Shown here: piece after piece, positions 1 through 7,440 of the stretch
Layout of the letters: every line of letters begins with the position of its first letter
How positions within the stretch are numbered: position 1 is the first letter of the stretch
Source of the DNA: Streptomyces sp. NBC_00271
GTDB lineage: Bacteria > Actinomycetota > Actinomycetes > Streptomycetales > Streptomycetaceae
DNA: 64,000 bases
Assembly: GCF_036178845.1 (NCBI RefSeq)
Contig: NZ_CP108071.1
Location: 186,001-250,000 of the forward strand
Direction of reading: 5' to 3'
Made by a program: the position numbers and the translations under genes
The notes under the pieces: generated by a model
The model's input: the letters and a program-made list of their open reading frames with translations, nothing else
Database searches by the model: none
What the model was told of the DNA's origin: nothing

Positions 1-414
1 GGCCATCTTGAGCGCGGTGACGACTTGCTTGATCATTTGAGCAGCCCGGGTGCCGGCTGCGACACCGCCGTAACTGACCAGGCCGACCGGTTTGTACCGC
101 CATTCCTGGTACAGATAGTCAATCGCATTCTTCAGTTCTGCGTTGTAGCCGTAGTTGTATTCGGGCATGACGAAAACAAAGGCTTCCGCCTCTGCCACCT
201 TGGCACTCCAGTCGCGTGTGTGCTGATGCGTGTACTGGCCCAGCCTCGGATGATTGGGTTCGTTCATGAAGGGGAGATTCACCTCTCGGAGATCGACCAA
301 CTCGATCTCCGAGAAGCCACCGTGCGCCGCCGCCTCCGCTTCGATCCATCCTCCGATCGACAGTCCTACCCGGCCCGGCCGGGTACTGGCCACGATGATC
401 TTTAGTTTGGTCAA
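1..414 (-). CDS. NADPH-dependent FMN reductase-type flavoprotein, partial (3' end outside window)
   Basis: The minus strand reads an open frame of 138 codons from a TTG at 414 to the window edge, so the C-terminus is missing. The N-terminus has the flavodoxin-like strand and phosphate loop of the NADPH-dependent FMN reductase family (S-T-R-P-G-R at residues 10-15), and the second flavin-contact motif PEYNYGYN lies at about residues 84-91. Family members use NAD(P)H to reduce FMN, azo dyes or quinones in the cytoplasm. TTG is chosen because it directly precedes the first beta strand and follows a purine-rich GAGAGGA stretch; no ATG lies nearby. The exact substrate cannot be told. Confidence 0.85.
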   Translation of the reverse strand, partial: MTKLKIIVASTRPGRVGLSIGGWIEAEAAAHGGFSEIELVDLREVNLPFMNEPNHPRLGQYTHQHTRDWSAKVAEAEAFVFVMPEYNYGYNAELKNAIDYLYQEWRYKPVGLVSYGGVAAGTRAAQMIKQVVTALKMA

Positions 415-547
415 GGTTCCTCTCTTCGGATCGCTCACGGTTTACGCGTCATGGGGGCAAAGCTGCTCTAGAACTTCGTCGCGACGTCGGCGGGGACGCG
501 CTTCTGCGCAAAAGCTGGAAGGTCCGCCGACGGCATCTGTGCCCGGG

Positions 548-991
548 TCACTTCCTCAATGAGGGCTGCATTCCGGTGCTGACCCCGATCCGATTCCACA
601 AGTTGATCGTGCCGATCGCCAGGATGAGATCGGCGATCTCCTTTTCCGTGAAGGCCTGCTCCACCCCAGCCCACACTTCGTCCGGGACACCGCCCTCACC
701 CAGGCGTGTCGCCGCGTCGGTCAGCATGAGAGCGGCCCGTTCCCGCGAGCTGAGGAAGGGGAACTCACGCCACACCGCCACTCCCATAACACGCTGGGTG
801 CTCTCGCCTGCCTTGAGAAGGTCGTGGCTGTGCAAATCGACGCAGTAGGTACACCCGTTCAGGACGGAGGCCCGCAGCCTGACCAGATTGAGCAGCTGAT
901 CGTCGACATTCGCCTGGACGTACTTATCCAGACCTATCAGCGCCTGATAACCCTCCGGCGCAACGTGTCCCAACCTCATCCGCCCGCTCAT
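548..991 (-). CDS. carboxymuconolactone decarboxylase / AhpD-like alkylhydroperoxidase family protein
   Basis: A 147-residue all-helical protein of the CMD/AhpD family. The redox motif C47-T-Y-C50 with His54 four residues on is the AhpD CxxCxxxH signature, so a peroxidase or disulfide-reductase role is more likely than lactone decarboxylation. The ATG at 991 is preferred over an upstream in-frame start at 1057, because it follows a GGTGA ribosome-binding site and begins the conserved domain. It lies between the FMN reductase and remnant genes. A dyad plus -10 promoter pattern shared with other genes of this window (1178-1220) points toward it, with a leader of about 180 nt. Confidence 0.85.
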   Translation of the reverse strand: MSGRMRLGHVAPEGYQALIGLDKYVQANVDDQLLNLVRLRASVLNGCTYCVDLHSHDLLKAGESTQRVMGVAVWREFPFLSSRERAALMLTDAATRLGEGGVPDEVWAGVEQAFTEKEIADLILAIGTINLWNRIGVSTGMQPSLRK

Positions 992-1177
992 GACGTCACC
1001 TTTCGTAGTTCGGTCTTGCACTCCATGCGACCGCCGCCAGGACGTGAACGACGTCAATGATCAACGTGACCACGAAGCCGACTCCAACGCCCTGGGCCGC
1101 AGAACGATGCCGGAGGGCGGCTCAGGAACCGGGACTCCAGAGCAGCGGATAAGCCCCGGCCCTCGCCGATGCGATAC

Positions 1178-1220
1178 ACGATGCTGATACCGACGGCGCC
1201 GTCGCTTGGGTCATCTGACT
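1178..1220 (-). promoter_or_regulatory. dyad site 1 with -10-like hexamer, reading toward the AhpD-like gene
   Basis: On the minus strand the dyad AGTCAG-ATGACC (1209-1220) is followed, 32-37 nt from its centre, by CATCGT (1183-1178). The same arrangement recurs at eight other places in the window. The plus strand has no hexamer at that spacing. The rest of 992-1362 shows no gene. Confidence 0.55.
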
Positions 1221-1362
1221 GCTGTTCCGCAGCCTCGTCCGCGGAAGCGGGTTGCGTTAGGGCGAGGAAGTATTCCGGTGGCTGGCCCTGGCGGGCGGCT
1301 CATCTCGCCCAACTCCCGCTTCCCGCAGGAAGTTGCAGGAGGGCGGCGCCCTGCGCGCGGCA

Positions 1363-1467
1363 GCCCTTCCCAGCTATGCGCCTCCGGACATCCGCCGCGA
1401 GCAGCAGCAGCCGTTCGGCATCGGCCGGGTCGGGAGACAACTCGGCGGCGCGCTCCAGTCGGCCGCG
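1363..1467 (-). pseudogene. fragment of a LuxR-family ATPase regulator (helical repeat part)
   Basis: About 35 codons read RGRLERAAELSPDPADAERL followed by an Ala/Leu-rich helix. This resembles the C-terminal helical repeats of large LuxR (LAL-type) regulators such as the intact one at 43926-46715. There is no start, ATPase domain or HTH. It joins directly to the end of a hydrolase fragment, suggesting a deletion or recombination junction. The identification rests on short similarity read by eye. Confidence 0.4.
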
Positions 1468-1600
1468 TCAGGCGCCGTGCAGGAGGGCGATGGTGGGTTT
1501 AGCGGCGGTCCGGGCGTGCGCGGAGGGGACGGCTGAGGCGGTCGTGCCCAGGCCGGCGGCGCGGGCGGGTGAGGCGGTGGTTGAACACGGGGTTTCTCCT
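1468..1600 (-). pseudogene. N-terminal fragment of an exported alpha/beta hydrolase
   Basis: The frame ends in AKPTIALLHGA and then a stop (1468-1470). KPTI(A/V)xxHGA is the first strand and oxyanion loop of hydrolases like the intact one at 42157-43014, which reads KPTIVFVHGA at the same place. The preceding Ala/Thr/Ser-rich stretch resembles the end of a signal peptide. The whole catalytic part is missing. Confidence 0.45.
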
Positions 1601-1720
1601 TCTGTGGTGCGGGGCGGACGGAAGGTCCGCGAGTGGTGGTCGTGGGGCGGTTTCACATCGGGGAGGCGGCCACCCCGCGGCCTTGGGGGCCAAACGCAAG
1701 AGCGGGGCAGGTGCGCACGC

Positions 1721-2426
1721 TCAGGCGCGGCTGAGGCTGTGACCAGCGGCCCAGTCGAGGGCGTAGTCGGCGGCTTCCTGCCACCCGTCCTGGCCGGTGA
1801 TGAAGTGGGAGCGGCCGGGAAACCCCTGGTACTCCGTGACGGCCGGGGAGTTGCGGCACAGGCGCCGATTGGCCTTGCTAACCTCAGCCGCGATGTGGTC
1901 GGCATCGCCAGCGGTGAACAGCAGCGGCGCTCGTCGCCGGTTGCAGAGGTTGATTTTCGTGGCGGCGCGGGGCTTGAAGTCGGCGAAGGCCCCTGGAAGG
2001 GCACACGTGCCGATCCGGGCACCTCACAGCGCTCATAGACGGCCGCGGGTTCCTCTTCGCTGAGGGTTTTGGTGAAGCCGTAGTGGAACTGACTCGGCGT
2101 CAGCGCGATGGCCTTTTCTTGTTGGCGGGGTTGCCCAGGACCGGCCAGGCCGACTTCAGGGTGGAGAACGGCAGCGGGAGCACGCCCTTAACGGGGGCCG
2201 AGTCGATGGCGCCGCCGAAGGAATGTCCGATGATCACGTGCGCCTCGGGGGCGCGTCTGATCTCTTCGACCTCGCAGTCAAGGTCCGGCCAGGACGGGGC
2301 GATGACCCGGTAGCCCTGCATCGGGTAGCGCTGAGCCCCCTTCTCCCAACTGCGAGGGGTCGTCCAGAGCCTGTGGATGAGCACGACCGAGTCGGCCGCT
2401 ACACCGACTGACTCGCCCGCGGACAT
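1721..2426 (-). pseudogene. alpha/beta hydrolase, broken by frameshifts and an internal deletion
   Basis: The first 108 codons (2426-2100) give SVVLIHRLWTTPRSW, the nucleophile elbow GHSFGG and the stretch PLPFSTLKSAWPVLGNPAN, matching the hydrolase at 46943-47770. About 16 residues after the elbow are missing. The frame shifts at an A-rich run near 2118, so that LTPSQFHYGF continues in another frame. It shifts again near 1990, after which PAVTEYQGFPGRSHF, with the catalytic His, and a stop at 1721 follow. The oxyanion motif reads HRLW instead of HGLW. Two frameshifts, a deletion and this substitution make a functional product unlikely. Confidence 0.75.
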
Positions 2427-2496
2427 TCAGTGGCATAGGCATGCCGCGGACGAAGCCTGGCATTCCCCTCGCAAGCAGTGCGGCTGCGCGAGCCGC

Positions 2497-3423
2497 TCAA
2501 GGCGTTCGCAGGTGGCCGCGCGCCGCTACGGGGGCAACCATCGCTGCTCCGACCAATGCGGCGTCCCGCGGATTGGCCGCCTGCCGTACTTCCGGCAGCG
2601 GCGGCCCGGCGGTCCGCAGGCCGCGGGTAAAGGGGTCCGCGATCAGGTCCCAGGCCCCGGTGATGGAACCGCCCACCACCAGCACCGAGGCGCCGAAACC
2701 GACGATCCACGGGCCGAGCGCGCGGCCCAGGGCCTCGAAGGCCTCGCCCAGTACGGCACGGGCCGGGCCGGACCCGGCCCGTGCCTGTTCGGCCACCTCA
2801 CGCACCCCCTCCACCGCGGCCGCGGCCTTCGGTCCTGCCAGAGCCGTGAACCGCTGGACTATGGCGCGGCTGGAGATGGTGTCCTCCAGCGGCCGCCCAT
2901 CGACGCGCAGGAGGTCGACACGGCCTTCGGAGGGAACGAGTGGGCCGGAGCAGACGAGCCTTCCATCGCGGAGGAAAGCCGAGCCCACCCCGGTACCGAG
3001 CGTGATTCCCACGGCGCGGCGGTGTCCCGCCGCAGCTCCGACGGCGGCCTCGCCGAGCAGGAAGGAGTGGGCGTCGTTGACGAAGGCCGCGGCGGTCATC
3101 CGCTCCCCGAGGGTGCCCCGGAGCGCCCGGCCGAGATCCATCCCGTACAAGGCGTCGAACTTCCCGACGCCGCGGTACCACGCCACCCCGGTGGCGTAGT
3201 CGAAGGGGCCGGGCAGGGCGATGCCCCAGGCGGAGGCCGCGGTGGGCAGCAGCGCGGCGCAGCCGGCGACGCTGTCCACGATCTCCCGTGCGTCGCCTTG
3301 GGGCGCGACGGGCATGCGTCGGTGCGTGCCCGGCCGGATCACGCCGGCAACCGGGTCTACGAGGGCGGCCGAGACATGGCTGCCGCCGAGTTCGAGGACG
3401 GGGATGTCCGCAGGGAGTCTCAC
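2497..3423 (-). CDS. ROK-family sugar kinase / regulator-like protein
   Basis: A 308-residue ROK-fold protein. It opens with a nucleotide-binding strand (ELGGSHVSAALVD), has the catalytic-type Asp in FVNDAHS and the glycine-rich LGTGVGSAFL, and ends with a second phosphate motif (VVGGSIT). It has no N-terminal winged helix, so it is a kinase-type ROK rather than an NagC/XylR repressor, and the usual Cys zinc cluster is not evident. The GTG at 3423 overlaps the stop of the upstream gene as GTGA, indicating translational coupling. Its place in an operon with an isomerase-like gene and an aldose reductase-type gene suggests phosphorylation of an imported sugar; the substrate is unknown. Confidence 0.8.
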   Translation of the reverse strand: MRLPADIPVLELGGSHVSAALVDPVAGVIRPGTHRRMPVAPQGDAREIVDSVAGCAALLPTAASAWGIALPGPFDYATGVAWYRGVGKFDALYGMDLGRALRGTLGERMTAAAFVNDAHSFLLGEAAVGAAAGHRRAVGITLGTGVGSAFLRDGRLVCSGPLVPSEGRVDLLRVDGRPLEDTISSRAIVQRFTALAGPKAAAAVEGVREVAEQARAGSGPARAVLGEAFEALGRALGPWIVGFGASVLVVGGSITGAWDLIADPFTRGLRTAGPPLPEVRQAANPRDAALVGAAMVAPVAARGHLRTP

Positions 3424-5138
3424 CGGAGCAGCGCCTTCACCACCCGGGCGCCACCCGCCCCCAGCGGTGTGAGGGTGTAGCCCCCCACCGTGGCTGGCAG
3501 GACCACCGTCTCGGCGTAGGCCAGTCGCAGGCGGTGCCCGCTGTGGGTCTCGATCAGGGCGCCGCCGCCTTCGACCACGTTGAGGATGTGGAAGCGGTCC
3601 ATGGTGTCGTCCTCGGCGCGGCTGCCGGGCCCGAGCACCGTGCGCCGTACCTCGAAGAACATCTCCGACAGGGCGCCGACGACCTCCTCGCGCCACCCGT
3701 GGCCCTCGCGCAGGGTCCGTGGGCGCTGGATGAGGGTGTCGGGGACGGCGGCGCCCGAGCGCTCGCGGTCGAGGTTACGGAAGGCGTGGTCGACGTGGAC
3801 GGGGCGCTGCGCACCCTCGGCGTCCTTGCGGAGCCAGTCGTAGAAGCGCAGCGAGTACAGGTACGGGGTGGCGCTGATCTCCAGCACCACATTGCCGCGC
3901 CCGCTCCCGTGGGGTGTGCCGGCGGGGATCAGGAACAGCTGGTGCGCCTTTGCGGGGAAGGCACCCACGTAGCGCTCGATGTCGAAGGGTCGGCCGTGCT
4001 CGTTCGCCGCATGCGCCTCGCTCTCGAAGCGCTCCAGGTCGGCGCCCTCGCGTAGGCCGAGATAGACCTTGGCGTCTTGGCCGCCGGTCATCACGTAATA
4101 GGTCTCGTGCTGGGTGTAGGGCCAGCCGAACACCTCGCGCATGTAGTCGGACCGGGGGTGGCAGTGGACGGAGAGGCTGCCGCCGTCGACCGTGTCCAGG
4201 TAGTCGAATCGCAACGGGAAGGAGGTGCCGAAGGTGCGGTGCCCGGGTTCGCCCATGATCTCGCGGGGGTGCAGGCCGACCAGTACCTGGAAGGGAACCT
4301 CCACCTGGGCCTCGGGGCCGTCACCGATCAGCACACCGGATTCGGGGGCGATGAGTTCGTAGCCGAGGGCGGTGTTTCGGGCGTGGGGGTTCATACCGAG
4401 GGTGCGCTGGGCCCAGTGGCCGCCCCAGGAGGTGGAGTTGAAGGTGGGGCGGGTGCGGAAGGGGCGGGTGGCCAGCTGGGCGGCGGTGCGGCGCAGGGTC
4501 TCGCCGTCCAGGGAGGCAGGGCCCTGGGCGTCCTGTAGGTCGAGCCAGCGGTCGATGCGGGGCGCGAGGGTCTCCCGGTGCCGGTCCAGCAGCGGCCAGT
4601 CGATGTAGAACAGCCGCTTGGTGGTGGCTGCTCCGGTGCCCTCGGGCTGGCCCAGGTTCCGGCCGGTGCCCGCGGTGACGGCCGCTTCCGCGTGACGTTT
4701 GGGCAGGTCGGCGTACCAGAGGACATCGTGCGGGAGGAGCGCCGCGCCGGGGCCGAGGACGACGGCGAAGCCGGCGTCGGGTCGCGGCGGGTGGGGGAGG
4801 CTGTCGAAAAGGTCGGCGAGGGTGCCGTCGGCGAGGGGAGCGAAGTGAGGGTCGTCGGGGAGCCGGGTGGAACGGGTCGCCCTGTCGATCACCTCCCATG
4901 GGGCGAAGTGGTCGCGTACGTCCAGGAAGGCCAGGGGCAGGTCCAGTTGTGCCGCGGCTTCGCGCAGGCGCTCGGTGACGGCGCTCCAGTCCAGGATGGC
5001 GGGCCCGTCCAGGGCGAGGACGCCCGGTCCGTCCGGCAGAGCGGTGAGGGCGCGGGCCCACCCGCGGTCGACCGTGCCGCCGCAGGGGGACTGGCGGGGG
5101 CTGGCGTCGTAGGTGGGAACACCGGCGGAAGGTGTCAT
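3420..5138 (-). CDS. cupin-type class I mannose-6-phosphate isomerase-like protein
   Basis: A protein of about 572 residues in two parts. The N-terminal part resembles a nucleoside-phosphate/sugar-binding module (VLALDGPAILDW, LPHDVLWYADLPKRH). The C-terminal part is a phosphomannose-isomerase-like cupin with metal-type residues in LSVHCHPRSDYM, QHETYYVM and GTPHGSGRG, followed by VLEISATPYLYSLRFYDW. It presumably isomerises or epimerises a sugar or sugar phosphate in the cytoplasm. The ATG at 5138 is taken; an in-frame ATG at 5165 is possible and neither has a strong ribosome-binding site. It follows the aldo/keto reductase by about 50 bp and overlaps the ROK gene by 4 bp, so the three form one operon. 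Confidence 0.75.
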   Translation of the reverse strand: MTPSAGVPTYDASPRQSPCGGTVDRGWARALTALPDGPGVLALDGPAILDWSAVTERLREAAAQLDLPLAFLDVRDHFAPWEVIDRATRSTRLPDDPHFAPLADGTLADLFDSLPHPPRPDAGFAVVLGPGAALLPHDVLWYADLPKRHAEAAVTAGTGRNLGQPEGTGAATTKRLFYIDWPLLDRHRETLAPRIDRWLDLQDAQGPASLDGETLRRTAAQLATRPFRTRPTFNSTSWGGHWAQRTLGMNPHARNTALGYELIAPESGVLIGDGPEAQVEVPFQVLVGLHPREIMGEPGHRTFGTSFPLRFDYLDTVDGGSLSVHCHPRSDYMREVFGWPYTQHETYYVMTGGQDAKVYLGLREGADLERFESEAHAANEHGRPFDIERYVGAFPAKAHQLFLIPAGTPHGSGRGNVVLEISATPYLYSLRFYDWLRKDAEGAQRPVHVDHAFRNLDRERSGAAVPDTLIQRPRTLREGHGWREEVVGALSEMFFEVRRTVLGPGSRAEDDTMDRFHILNVVEGGGALIETHSGHRLRLAYAETVVLPATVGGYTLTPLGAGGARVVKALLR

Positions 5139-5185
5139 GATGGGGCCTGCTGCTTCCTTGATCATGGGGCCGATCGTGGGGTGGA

Positions 5186-6238
5186 TCACGGGGTGCTGCC
5201 GGGGATCGCCGGCGGGGCGCCGAAGGTCAGGGGGACTGCCGAAATCGCCGCCCAGTCCTCCGGGCTCAGGTCCTCTGCTGCCCGGCGGGCGGCGGACCGT
5301 GCCTGCGCCGCCGAGCGGGCGCCGGCCACGACGCAGGCCACGGCCGGGTGGCGTAGCGGGAACCGCAGGGCGGCGTGCGGCAGGGCGACCTGCCGCCGTA
5401 CGCAGACCTCGGCCAGGGCGCGTGCGTCCCTGAGCACCGCAGCGGGGGCGGGTCCGTAGTCGAAGAACGCGTCGTTCGACGGCCAGGGGGTGGCAAGCAC
5501 ACCGGAGTTGAAGGGAGCCGCGGCGATCACCGAGACTCCGTGTTCGACACAGAGGTCGAGCAGCGGTCCGGCGGAGCGGTCCACGAGTGTCCACCGGCCG
5601 GCCACCATGACGGCGTCCACGTCGGTCTCGCTGACGATCCTCATCAGTGGGGCGACAGTGTTCATCCCCGCCCCGATGGCTCCGATCACGCCCTGGTCGC
5701 GCAGCTCCGCCAGGGCGGGCAACGCCTGATCGATCGCGGTGTCCATGTGGTCGTCAGGGTCGTGGACGAGGACGAGGTCGACCCGGTCCAGCCCGAGTCT
5801 GCGCAGGCTGCCGTCCAGGCTGCGCAAGACTCCGTCGCGCGAGTAGTCCGGCTGCCTGGTGAGCGTGTCGGGTACGGCGAAACCACCGACGCGGACGTCG
5901 GAACCGTTGCGCGCGGGGTTGGGCACCAGCAGCCGTCCCACCTTGGTCGAGACGGTGAACCGCGCTCGTGGGCGGCCCGCCAGGGCGGCGCCGAGGCGGC
6001 GTTCCGACAGTCCGAGGCCGTAGTGCGGTGCGGTGTCGAAGTACCGGACTCCGCACTCCCAGGCGGCGTCGACGGTGGCCTCGGCCTCGTCCTCGTCCAG
6101 TGGGGAGTGGAGGTTGCCCAGAGGCGCGGCACCGAGGCCGAGGCGGCTGACGTGGACGTCGGTGGCGCCGAGGCGGCGGGAGTCGGAGTGTCGGCGGTGC
6201 GGATCGCGGGGTTCGCGGGGGTGGGCGTAGTGCTTCAA
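5186..6238 (-). CDS. aldo/keto reductase (aldose 1-dehydrogenase-like)
   Basis: A 350-residue AKR barrel. The catalytic tetrad is visible as Asp and Tyr in YFDTAPHYGLGLSE, Lys in STKVGR and His in LVLVHDPDDH. The C-terminal NADP-binding part includes VVAGARSAAQ. The DPDDH motif and overall look resemble D-threo-aldose 1-dehydrogenases (L-fucose dehydrogenases), which oxidise L-fucose or D-arabinose to the lactone. This is the first gene of the leftward operon and is transcribed divergently from the GntR gene across 253 bp that contain a perfect 17-bp palindrome 31 bp from the start codon. Confidence 0.85.
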   Translation of the reverse strand: MKHYAHPREPRDPHRRHSDSRRLGATDVHVSRLGLGAAPLGNLHSPLDEDEAEATVDAAWECGVRYFDTAPHYGLGLSERRLGAALAGRPRARFTVSTKVGRLLVPNPARNGSDVRVGGFAVPDTLTRQPDYSRDGVLRSLDGSLRRLGLDRVDLVLVHDPDDHMDTAIDQALPALAELRDQGVIGAIGAGMNTVAPLMRIVSETDVDAVMVAGRWTLVDRSAGPLLDLCVEHGVSVIAAAPFNSGVLATPWPSNDAFFDYGPAPAAVLRDARALAEVCVRRQVALPHAALRFPLRHPAVACVVAGARSAAQARSAARRAAEDLSPEDWAAISAVPLTFGAPPAIPGSTP

Positions 6239-6268
6239 CGGCTGCGCCTCTCGGTGGCGTTGGAGCCC

Positions 6269-6285
6269 GATGCTTCCGAAGCATC
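6269..6285. promoter_or_regulatory. palindrome GATGCTTC-C-GAAGCATC, likely operator of the GntR regulator
   Basis: Perfect 8-bp arms around one base lie in the divergent region between the aldo/keto reductase (start 6238) and the GntR gene (start 6492). Related half-sites GATGCTTC (6411) and GAAGCATT (6464) lie nearer the GntR start. Position and symmetry fit autoregulation and control of the operon by the FadR-type GntR protein; binding is inferred. Confidence 0.55.
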
Positions 6286-6491
6286 TGCTTCATCCGGCGC
6301 GAGGACGATACGTATGGGGTCGCGATGGACGCAACGGCCGGAACCAAAGAATCGGCCTGTCTGCGAATACGGCGTCACTTGACCACAGGCGCCGGATTTC
6401 TCTCGACCGGATGCTTCCCATCCAGTAGGCCCGGTGCCATAGTTGCCGCGCCGATAGATCTGAAGCATTCGAGCCGCGAGGAGATCGTCCG

Positions 6492-7349
6492 GTGCCAGAC
6501 GTGCCCACCCCCGGTGCCGCAGGAGCGAGTGACCCGACGGACCGCTACCGCCCCGGGTACGAACTCGTCGCGGAGCAGTTGCTGACGTACATCGCCGAGC
6601 AGAACCTGCTGCCCGGCGACCGGCTTCCCACGGAACAGGGCCTCGCGGAAGTCCTGGGCGCGTCCCGCAACGTCACCCGTGAGGCCGTCAAGGTCCTGGC
6701 CGCGATCGGCCGGCTGAGCGTCCGCAAGGGCGCCGGTATCTTCGTCGCCGCCTCGACCAGCGCGCTGGCCGACGGCCAGCTCGCTCACTTCCAGCCCACC
6801 AGCATGGAGCACCTGCTGATGCTCCTCGACTACCGCCGCCTGATCGAGGCCGAGACGGCGCGGCGTGCCGCGGCGCTCGCCACCCCGATCGAGGTGCGTG
6901 CCATACGCGAGCACGCTCAGGACTCACTCGCGGCCGCCCGGACCGGGGACGTTCAGGCGTTCGCCCGCGCGGACGCCCTGTTCCACGACGCGGTCGGCGT
7001 CGCCGCGCACAACGTGTTCCTGCGTTCGAGCGTCGCCAACATTCGCCGCTTCGCTGCCCAGTCGGACGTGCTGCTCTTCCACGGAGACGTCCCCGGGTCG
7101 ATCGAGGTGGCCGGCAACCAGCACCTCGCCGTCGCCGAGGCCATCGCTGCGGGCGAGGCCGAAGCCGCTGTGGAGCAGATGACCGCCCATATCGGGACCA
7201 CCCAGGCTCAATTCGAGCGTAAGATCCGCGACCGGCTCTTCACCATGTCCGACCGCGCGGGCGCGCAGCAACCGGCACCCGCCCCCGCGCCCGCACGGTC
7301 GTCGCGGGGCGCGACCCCGCCCCCTGGTACGCAGAGCTCCGCGTCCTGA
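6492..7349 (+). CDS. GntR-family transcriptional regulator, FadR/FCD subfamily
   Basis: A 285-residue regulator. The N-terminal winged helix (about residues 20-85) includes LPTEQGLAEVLGASRNVTRE and a KGAGIFV wing. The C-terminal FCD helical domain (about 100-245) has Asp and His metal-type positions (FHDAV, GNQHLAV). The GTG start at 6492 follows GAGGAG. A Pro/Ala-rich tail of about 35 residues after the FCD domain is unusual. FCD members bind carboxylated sugars or acids, fitting a locus that oxidises a sugar. It is divergent from the aldo/keto reductase and upstream of the secreted beta-helix gene, so it probably controls both directions. Confidence 0.85.
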   Translation: MPDVPTPGAAGASDPTDRYRPGYELVAEQLLTYIAEQNLLPGDRLPTEQGLAEVLGASRNVTREAVKVLAAIGRLSVRKGAGIFVAASTSALADGQLAHFQPTSMEHLLMLLDYRRLIEAETARRAAALATPIEVRAIREHAQDSLAAARTGDVQAFARADALFHDAVGVAAHNVFLRSSVANIRRFAAQSDVLLFHGDVPGSIEVAGNQHLAVAEAIAAGEAEAAVEQMTAHIGTTQAQFERKIRDRLFTMSDRAGAQQPAPAPAPARSSRGATPPPGTQSSAS

Positions 7350-7440
7350 CCGGTCCTCGCGCCATCGAGCGACCCAAGCGACCCACCCGTACGACGGGCG
7401 GAGACCCACCTTCCCCCCCGGCACGTGATTGGAACTTTCA

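Noticed and set aside
1169..2038. Long plus-strand frame of 289 codons
   Set aside because: It is antisense to the hydrolase and LuxR remnants, has no family pattern, and is open because of high GC.
2377..3480. 367-codon plus-strand frame
   Set aside because: Antisense to the ROK gene and of low-complexity GC composition.
7367..7388. AGCGACCCAAGCGACCC after the GntR gene, like the iterons at 57.8-58.3 kb
   Set aside because: Only one tandem pair, no replication gene nearby; most likely chance.
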